The translations under genes were made by a program, and so were the position numbers. The notes under the pieces are model-generated. The model made no database searches, had not been told where the DNA came from, and saw only the letters and a program-made list of their open reading frames with translations. From positions 1-5,397 of the forward strand of contig CANHCG010000149.1 of the NCBI GenBank assembly GCA_947459055.1: DNA of 5,397 nucleotides, given 5' to 3'. This DNA comes from Cytophagaceae bacterium (GTDB lineage Bacteria; Bacteroidota; Bacteroidia; Cytophagales; Spirosomataceae). Below are positions 1 through 4,232 of this stretch, one piece after another. Each line of letters starts with the position of its first letter. Positions within the stretch are counted from its first letter, which is position 1.

Positions 1-1841
1 GGAATTTGGGTGCGCGGAATTTTGAAATCAAACCATTCCTGCAGCGGCATGTCGATCCCTATGCCATGCATGTAATTAAACAAGGATTTCTTCAATCCCT
101 CACTGAATTGCGCATGGTCAGTCCCTGTTGGGTCCGTATGCTCTAAATCATTGTTCGCGAATTTTCCTGGGGTCGGGTTTAGGATTTCGATGTGGTAGGC
201 GTCGGGATGTAGGCCAACCGGACTATGGGCCGTTAAAGCAAATTGATGCCAAAATCCGGAATGCATCACGCCATTTTCTATCAGTTGGCGTACGACCTCC
301 AGTGAATCCACTGTCTCCTGCGCCGTCTGCGTAGGAAATCCATACATCAAATAGGCATGTACCAAAATACCCGCTTGTGTAAAATGATCAGCCACCTGAG
401 CCACTTGGGCTACCGTGACGCCTTTGTCAATTAATTCCAATAATCGATCCGATGCAACTTCCAATCCGCCTGACACCGCGATACAGCCCGAACGAACAAG
501 TAATTGGCATAAATCCCTCGTAAAACTTTTCTCAAATCGGATATTCGTCCACCATACTACCGTCAAGTCCCTTCGGATGATTTCCAAGGCCACGTCGCGC
601 ATCAAAGCTGGCGGGGCGGCTTCGTCCACAAAATGAAATCCGTTGTTTCCTGTTTGTTGGATCATTGCCTCGATGCGGTCAACCAACATCGGTGCCGTCG
701 TGGATTCGTAGTTTTTGATGTAGTCTAACGAGATATCGCAAAACGTACATTTGCCCCAATAACAACCATGAGCAAGTGTCAATTTATTCCAGCGCCCATC
801 GCTCCACAATCGATGCATCGGATTCGCAACCTCTATGACTGATAAATACTTGTCCAAATGTAAATCCGTGTAATCCGGAATACCCACGTCTTTTTGCTTC
901 ACATCCGAATCCTTCGATCCATTCAAGTAGGTGACGATTCCATCGATGCAACAAAACGTCCTTTTCAAATCCTTCAATTCTCTTGAGCCTTTCAAATGCT
1001 CCAAAAGGTTTATCAAAGGCGTTTCTCCATCATCCAGGGTGATAAAGTCGATAAATTCAAATACGCGGGGCTCTTGCAAGGAGCGTAGTTCGGTATTCGC
1101 ATAGCCTCCGCCAAAAGCTACTTTGATGTGGGGATGCTGTTTTTTGATCCATTGTCCACATCGTAAAGCACTGTATAAATTGCCCGGAAAAGGTGCTGTG
1201 ATGGCAACCAAATCAGGCTTTTCTTCTTGGATTTTTTCCTCCAAAATTTTCACCAATATTTCATCGATGTAAGTGAGGGGTGATTGCAATGCCTGGTTTA
1301 ATTCATGGAAATTGGAGGCTGATCTTCCGAGCCGCTCGGCGTATCGACTGAAACCAAAATTAGGGTCAACAGCCTCAATCAGTAAATCAGAAATATCTTC
1401 TAAATATAGCGTAGCCAAATGCCTTGCTTTATCGCGCACACCCATGCTGCCAAAAGCCCATTCCAAATCCGTTACTTGTTGAAAACGAGACGCTTCCGGC
1501 AGGTAATTTTGCTCGGCTATCAGATGTGCGAGTGTAGGGTTTTTATCGTGTAAAAAGGAAATGACGGGGTCAATAGTGCGAATGTAGGACTGTTGTAGTC
1601 GGAGCATACGCGCTCCATTCGCCTGTAATTTTATGCCGCTTCCTTCGATGTGGGCAAAAAGGTTTTTTAAGCCGTTTTTGGAAAATAATTGGAGGATGAC
1701 CTCCAGGCCTAGGTCGGCCTGATACGATGCTAAATTTTTTGTATTCAAAAACCCCTTTAAATAAGCCGTCGCCGGATAGGGCGTATTTAATTGGGTAAAA
1801 GGTGGGGTAATAAAAAATACCTTCGGATCTCTTGAACTCAT
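1..1841 (-). CDS. B12-binding-domain radical SAM protein (3' end beyond window)
   Basis: Predicted iron-sulfur radical SAM enzyme with an N-terminal cobalamin-binding-like region; the substrate is unknown. The frame is open from ATG 1841 to the left edge, giving 613 residues. The start is chosen because MSSRDPKVFFITPPFTQLNTPYP is the usual opening of these proteins; no Shine-Dalgarno is visible. Residues about 208-280 (APFPGNLY, VAFGGGYANTELRSL, FITLDDGE) read as the Rossmann-type B12-binding domain, though I see no DxHxxG cobalamin-ligand motif. The radical SAM core starts at HGCYWGKCTFCD with Cys360, Cys365 and Cys368, spaced CX4CX2C rather than the canonical CX3CX2C. It continues with GGLEVASDRLL (458-468) and YLMYGFPTQT (497-506). 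The last visible part, MHGIGIDMPLQEWFDF, suggests only the C-terminal tail is missing. It lies downstream of a small Lys-rich gene and a palindrome and is probably transcribed separately. The superfamily is clear; the reaction cannot be inferred. Confidence 0.93.
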   Translation of the reverse strand, partial: MSSRDPKVFFITPPFTQLNTPYPATAYLKGFLNTKNLASYQADLGLEVILQLFSKNGLKNLFAHIEGSGIKLQANGARMLRLQQSYIRTIDPVISFLHDKNPTLAHLIAEQNYLPEASRFQQVTDLEWAFGSMGVRDKARHLATLYLEDISDLLIEAVDPNFGFSRYAERLGRSASNFHELNQALQSPLTYIDEILVKILEEKIQEEKPDLVAITAPFPGNLYSALRCGQWIKKQHPHIKVAFGGGYANTELRSLQEPRVFEFIDFITLDDGETPLINLLEHLKGSRELKDLKRTFCCIDGIVTYLNGSKDSDVKQKDVGIPDYTDLHLDKYLSVIEVANPMHRLWSDGRWNKLTLAHGCYWGKCTFCDISLDYIKNYESTTAPMLVDRIEAMIQQTGNNGFHFVDEAAPPALMRDVALEIIRRDLTVVWWTNIRFEKSFTRDLCQLLVRSGCIAVSGGLEVASDRLLELIDKGVTVAQVAQVADHFTQAGILVHAYLMYGFPTQTAQETVDSLEVVRQLIENGVMHSGFWHQFALTAHSPVGLHPDAYHIEILNPTPGKFANNDLEHTDPTGTDHAQFSEGLKKSLFNYMHGIGIDMPLQEWFDFKIPRTQI

Positions 1842-1842
1842 G

Positions 1843-1858
1843 TATCAATAAATTGATA
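1843..1858 (-). repeat. Short inverted repeat abutting the radical SAM start codon
   Basis: TATCAA (1843-1848) and TTGATA (1853-1858) are perfect 6-bp arms around a 4-base AT-only loop. The repeat ends one base before the ATG at 1841 (minus strand). In the mRNA it could form a weak hairpin over the ribosome-binding region, or it could be an operator half-site pair. It is all-AT except one pair per arm, so chance occurrence in AT-rich leader DNA is quite possible. Confidence 0.35.
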
Positions 1859-1865
1859 TTTTTTT

Positions 1866-1891
1866 GATTAACCCAGATTAATGGGTTGATC
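1866..1891. repeat. Imperfect inverted repeat in the radical SAM leader
   Basis: AACCCA (1870-1875) pairs with TGGGTT (1882-1887) across a 6-base loop. GAT (1866-1868) pairs with ATC (1889-1891) beyond one non-Watson-Crick position (1869/1888). That gives about nine pairs, 25-50 bases upstream of the radical SAM start. It could be a 5'-leader hairpin or a regulator site; nothing identifies a ligand or protein. Confidence 0.4.
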
Positions 1892-1894
1892 TCT

Positions 1895-1931
1895 TTACCT
1901 TTGCCAAACCGGGAAGGATTGGCAAAGGTAA
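1895..1931 (-). repeat. Dispersed intergenic palindrome, copy 1
   Basis: Perfect 13-bp arms (1895-1907 with 1919-1931; core ACCTTTGCCAA / TTGGCAAAGGT) surround an 11-base centre of the form aCC-gggaa-GGa, whose CC/GG can pair beyond an A/A mismatch. It lies 16 bases after the stop of the small Lys-rich gene and 53 bases before the radical SAM start, both on the minus strand. No T-tract follows on either strand, so it is not a classical intrinsic terminator. It may protect 3' ends or end transcription by another route. Two related copies lie at 2659-2694 and 4181-4226. Confidence 0.85.
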
Positions 1932-1947
1932 GGGACAAAGGGAAGTG

Positions 1948-2055
1948 CTATTGATATCCCGCCTTCTTTTTTTCTCTTTTTTCTTCTTTTTTCTCTTTCG
2001 GTGTTTTAGCGGGTTCTTTCTTTTCCGCCTTTTTGGAATTCATGCCTTTGGCCAT
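1948..2055 (-). CDS. Small Lys/Glu-rich basic protein, 35 residues
   Basis: ATG at 2055 and TAG ending at 1948 give a 35-residue protein that begins MAKGMNSKKAEKKEPAKTPK and ends KKKAGYQ. It contains 13 Lys, 1 Arg and 6 Glu, has no hydrophobic stretch, signal peptide or cysteine, and is probably a disordered cytosolic polycation. From memory, short proteins of the pattern MAKG-x-x-SKK-x-x-KKEP-x-K-(T/S)-x-KEK are widespread hypothetical genes in Bacteroidota; the function is unknown and nucleic-acid binding is only a guess from charge. A second ATG at 2043 would give 31 residues. It is followed 16 bases later by palindrome copy 1, as expected of a separate transcription unit. The antisense ORF here (Phe/Leu-rich, 1945-2184) is its shadow. 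I saw no clear SD or promoter. Confidence 0.7.
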   Translation of the reverse strand: MAKGMNSKKAEKKEPAKTPKEKKEEKREKKKAGYQ

Positions 2056-2159
2056 GGTTTTAGGGGTTTAGGCGAGCAAGAACGGGAATTAAACGGACAA
2101 AATGTTACAAATAACGAGTTTAATTTTAATTTTCATCCTCCATTTACTTTAGTAATTAA

Positions 2160-2375
2160 TCATTTTTTTACTTTGGCCCTTTGATTTTTTGTAAGTTCTT
2201 CGATTTTCTTTTGCTATTCTTGGATGGCTCTAGTTAATACCGCAACAACAATTGACATAGGTAATACCTTAAATTATACCCTTCTCAAGATCCCTCCTTA
2301 ATCCCCTTTATCACCTCAGGCAAAAGCTTTTTTACCTGTTGAGCAATAATTCGAATTTGTCGGAGATCATTGCCT
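2160..2375 (-). pseudogene. Decayed C-terminal remnant of an S74 (intramolecular chaperone / tail-fibre-like) protein
   Basis: Read right to left on the minus strand, one frame gives LRQIRIIAQQVKKLLPEV (about 2312-2365) and then stops at 2285-2287. Another frame gives VLTRAIQE, an in-frame TAG at 2214-2216, then QKKIEELTKNQ and a final TGA at 2160-2162. Together these match the order and spacing at the end of peptidase S74-type chaperone domains (QIGFIAQ-x-V-x-K-x-LPEV, then about 20-30 residues, then P-V-L-x-KAIQEQQ-x-x-IEEL). Such domains are common at the C-terminus of Bacteroidota surface or adhesin-like proteins and phage tail fibres. At least one frameshift between about 2240 and 2285 and one nonsense codon are needed to link the pieces, and the bulk of the gene is absent. 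The identification is from motif memory; the IAQQVKKLLPEV and AIQE-QKKIEEL blocks are the strong part. Confidence 0.55.
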
Positions 2376-2417
2376 ACGTATACGCTAAGGGACTTTAAAG
2401 CACGACCCGTAGACAAA

Positions 2418-2582
2418 TCATACCGATTACGTATAAAATATGCGATTGAATTATTTTAAGTAAGAGTGCATTTTCAAATGTTCATCGAAGGTATCGCCGC
2501 CCAATGTGGTTTCAAAAACAAGTCAAGTTTAAATTTTGCCTTTAAAGCAGATTTTGGGACAACGCCAGTAGATTGGATCAAA
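2418..2582 (+). pseudogene. AraC-family regulator C-terminal HTH remnant with in-frame stop
   Basis: One plus-strand frame reads SYRLRIKYAIELF, then TAA at 2457-2459, then VRVHFQMFIEGIAAQCGF (2460-2513) and KNKSSLNFAFKADFGTTPVDWIK (2514-2582). This matches an AraC/XylS DNA-binding domain: the helix with RI-x-YAIELL, the second helix-turn-helix (IEGIA-x-x-CGF-x-x-KSSLN-x-AFK) and the closing G-TP-x-x-WIK. The TAA lies at the linker between the two HTH motifs. Everything N-terminal to the first HTH recognition helix is missing, with no AraC-like residues before about 2412. A GTG at 2466 could start only a fragment with half the DNA-binding domain, so a working regulator is unlikely. After WIK the frame runs about 23 unrelated residues to 2654. 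It is an old, truncated gene. Confidence 0.75.
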
Positions 2583-2658
2583 ATAGAGGGACTCTATTCA
2601 GTTAAAATCAGGTTTCTGATAATTTTTTTTCGACAAGGAAAATGTCAATGGTAACCTT

Positions 2659-2694
2659 TAGCTTTGCCAAACCTTTGGAGGATTGGCAAAGCTA
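2659..2694 (-). repeat. Dispersed intergenic palindrome, copy 2
   Basis: Perfect 12-bp arms TAGCTTTGCCAA (2659-2670) and TTGGCAAAGCTA (2683-2694) surround a 12-base centre of the form aCC-tttgga-GGa. It lies 80 bases past the stop of the Sde182-like gene, in the same orientation relative to the upstream minus-strand gene as the other copies. No T-tract adjoins it. Compared with copy 1, the third pair of the stem is G-C instead of C-G, a compensatory change. Confidence 0.85.
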
Positions 2695-2736
2695 GACGAG
2701 AGCCCTGCCAAAGTGGGAGTCCTATCTATGCGAGAA

Positions 2737-2768
2737 CTAACTAGGTGAGAACCCAAAGATATAGTTAG
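2737..2768 (-). terminator. Weak stem-loop just downstream of the Sde182-like gene
   Basis: CTAACTA (2737-2743) pairs with TAGTTAG (2762-2768), and the enclosed GGT-GAGA-ACC (2744-2753) can form a second small hairpin. It begins 6 bases after the stop codon of the gene ending at 2775. The stem is AT-rich and has no T-tract, so a terminator role is tentative; palindrome copy 2 further on is the stronger structure. Confidence 0.25.
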
Positions 2769-2774
2769 GTTTAC

Positions 2775-4103
2775 TTAGAATGAAAGCCATTTCCAGCGTT
2801 TGGCCCAGTCGTTTAATACTTCATTTCGCCATCGAGAAATTGTTTTGCCACCCTGTATTTTACCATCATAAAAGGAAGGATCGCTACGATCGGAGAACCA
2901 ATTTGGCCCTAAAGGAAAATCCGTGGCGTGAGGTTTTCCTGGCCAGGAATTGGTAACGACCAATTGGCCATTTGGAATATTCAATTCCGGAATAAAGGAC
3001 GTAAATGAATATTCGACAAGCTCGGCTTGTTTGGGCACATACTTCAAGGCATATTCCCCATGACCCAAATAATAACCAGGCCATTTTTGGGTCGATTCTT
3101 TATAAGTAGTTTCCATCCAAAAACAAACAGAATCCCTCGCTACCTGGATTTCAGGTCCCTTCAGATGAAATTCAACCAGGGTGCAAAAAGCAACCGAATC
3201 TCGGAGGGTCGTCGGTGCCGAATAAACAACCCTAGGACTATACGAAATTGGACTGAAACTGCCGCCCCAACTAGCCCGTTCAGGCCGACTAGGATCTCCA
3301 TCCATTAGATACAGCAGCGACGGAGTATCCCCCATTTTAATTTCACCTTGGTAATAATTTTTGAAATCCGTACCTAAAAAACCGGCACCCTGAATGTTAC
3401 GAGTAAAATAGTCGGTCGGATTAATTTCGTCCAACTGCTTATTGTTCGAAAAAAAGCCATAATAAGACGAATTGACCTCGATAAAATGGAGATTCGGGAA
3501 GTTTTGGGCCACATAGGCATAACTCGTGGCGCCCCATTTTTTGTTCGGCCCCCCGATCCAATACACCCTAATATTCTTTTCAATCTCCGGTGCATTATGA
3601 AGCGCTTGCGCCACATCGTCCAATCCTCCCCAAACCAAAACCCATAAAGGCGATTTACTCTTCTTTTTGGCGCATTTGATAATCCAATTCGAACCCTCCG
3701 TAGCCTGCGAATAACCTACATAGGGCGCTTTCCCGGACCGGCCTTGTTTACTTATGGAACGAAGAAAAGATGGAGAAGCCAAACCGTTTTGGTGGGCGGC
3801 TAACTTTGGCAAATCTTTTTCATATAGGTCGATCATCCGCAAAATCTCCTTAACATTTCCCTTGCCATAAGATGGGGATGAAACGAGGCCCTCGATTTGG
3901 AACCGATCACTATACATAAGTAAATGGGCCAACGATTGATTGTCATCCGGATCAGTCCCTCCAATATCCGTACTAATCAATATCCTGGGTTTTTCAGGTA
4001 CTGCTTGTTGAGCCTGTGTGACCAAGGAAATCAACATCGATAGCAAAAGAAATAGATTTAGCGCGCTTGAATTCAAGGTTTCTGAATTTGGGTAAAGGTC
4101 CAA
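2775..4103 (-). CDS. Secreted Sde182/DUF1593 nucleoside-hydrolase-like protein
   Basis: 442 residues from a TTG start. Residues about 14-32 (ALNLFLLLSMLISLVTQAQ) form a signal-peptide-like hydrophobic stretch, so export to the periplasm or beyond is likely. The mature protein opens with RILISTDIGGTDPDDNQS (40-57), the Sde182 version of the Asp-rich nucleoside-hydrolase metal/ribose motif. It continues with IEGLVSSPSYG (70-80), VWGGLDDVAQAL (157-168) and DGDPSRPERASWGGSF (268-283), which closes the NH-like domain. The C-terminal part (about 285-442) is beta-rich and ends NWFSDRSDP and ISRWRNEVLNDWAKR, typical of DUF1593 (PF07632). Relatives include the cellulose-binding Sde182 of Saccharophagus; the substrate is unproven, and N-glycosidic or glycoside cleavage is inferred. 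No ATG or GTG precedes the signal peptide. TTG at 4103 or TTG at 4076 (433 residues, signal starting MNSSALNLF) are the possible starts, and the latter fits the putative promoter better. It lies downstream of the MFS transporter, with a palindrome between. Confidence 0.88.
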   Translation of the reverse strand: MDLYPNSETLNSSALNLFLLLSMLISLVTQAQQAVPEKPRILISTDIGGTDPDDNQSLAHLLMYSDRFQIEGLVSSPSYGKGNVKEILRMIDLYEKDLPKLAAHQNGLASPSFLRSISKQGRSGKAPYVGYSQATEGSNWIIKCAKKKSKSPLWVLVWGGLDDVAQALHNAPEIEKNIRVYWIGGPNKKWGATSYAYVAQNFPNLHFIEVNSSYYGFFSNNKQLDEINPTDYFTRNIQGAGFLGTDFKNYYQGEIKMGDTPSLLYLMDGDPSRPERASWGGSFSPISYSPRVVYSAPTTLRDSVAFCTLVEFHLKGPEIQVARDSVCFWMETTYKESTQKWPGYYLGHGEYALKYVPKQAELVEYSFTSFIPELNIPNGQLVVTNSWPGKPHATDFPLGPNWFSDRSDPSFYDGKIQGGKTISRWRNEVLNDWAKRWKWLSF

Positions 4104-4106
4104 TAG

Positions 4107-4137
4107 CCAAAATATGCTATGCTTTCGTGGTTACCAA
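4107..4137 (-). promoter_or_regulatory. Possible Bacteroidota-type promoter for the Sde182-like gene
   Basis: On the minus strand TTG (4137-4135) is followed after 20 bases by TATTTTGG (4114-4107). This resembles the Bacteroidota -33 TTG / -7 TAnnTTTG pair with one mismatch in the -7 box. If real, transcription would start near 4100, just inside the first TTG, favouring the TTG at 4076 as the start codon. The 10-mer CATATTTTGG containing the -7 box also occurs at 4164-4173 in the same orientation. Confidence 0.25.
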
Positions 4138-4180
4138 CTTATTTGTTTTTATTTATCTATCATCCAAAATATGATTTTTT

Positions 4181-4226
4181 CCCTTTAGCTTTGCCAAACC
4201 GGGTAGGATTGGCAAAGCTAGAAGGG
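4181..4226 (-). repeat. Dispersed intergenic palindrome, copy 3
   Basis: Perfect 12-bp arms TAGCTTTGCCAA (4186-4197) and TTGGCAAAGCTA (4209-4220) surround aCC-gggta-GGa. If G4221 is bulged, CCCTT (4181-4185) pairs with AAGGG (4222-4226), lengthening the stem to about 17 pairs. It starts a few bases after the MFS stop codon and separates it from the Sde182-like gene. A run of six T precedes it on the plus strand, so on the minus transcript it is followed by A, not U. It is therefore not a classical terminator for the MFS gene. Confidence 0.85.
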
Positions 4227-4231
4227 GGGGG
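4224..4231. repeat. Eight-base G homopolymer beside the MFS stop codon
   Basis: Eight G (C on the coding strand) start one base after the TAG stop of the MFS gene and overlap the foot of palindrome copy 3. The run is non-coding, so length changes would not alter the protein; it could still slip and change the stem foot. Confidence 0.6.
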
Positions 4232-4232
4232 A

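Noticed and set aside
128..1482. Plus-strand ORFs of about 70 codons at 128-334, 415-636 and 1273-1482
   Set aside because: They are antisense shadows of the radical SAM gene with no recognisable domain and atypical composition.
1895..1931. Palindromes interpreted as Rho-independent terminators
   Set aside because: None of the three copies is followed by a T-tract on the minus strand, so I kept them as repeats with a possible 3'-end role.
1570..1938. Minus-strand 122-codon ORF
   Set aside because: It lies in a shifted frame over the radical SAM 5' end and palindrome copy 1. The radical SAM frame is clearly the coding one.
1842..1947. Cobalamin riboswitch upstream of the B12-type radical SAM gene
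   Set aside because: The leader is only about 100 bases, has no recognisable B12-box, and half of it is the dispersed palindrome.
1945..2184. Plus-strand ORF encoding a Phe/Leu-rich hydrophobic peptide
   Set aside because: Its poly-Phe stretch is the reverse complement of the AAA/GAA codons of the Lys/Glu-rich small gene on the minus strand, which has a coherent family-like sequence.
2376..2458. Open minus-strand frame upstream of the S74 blocks (IAYFIRNRYDLSTGRALKSL)
   Set aside because: It runs antisense to the AraC remnant (YRLRIKYAIELF), whose match is stronger, so this part of the open frame is probably chance and was left out of the S74 remnant.
2884..3616. Alternative-frame ORFs inside the Sde182-like gene (2884-3084, 3027-3308, 3374-3616)
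   Set aside because: They are shadows of a gene with clear family motifs in the main frame.
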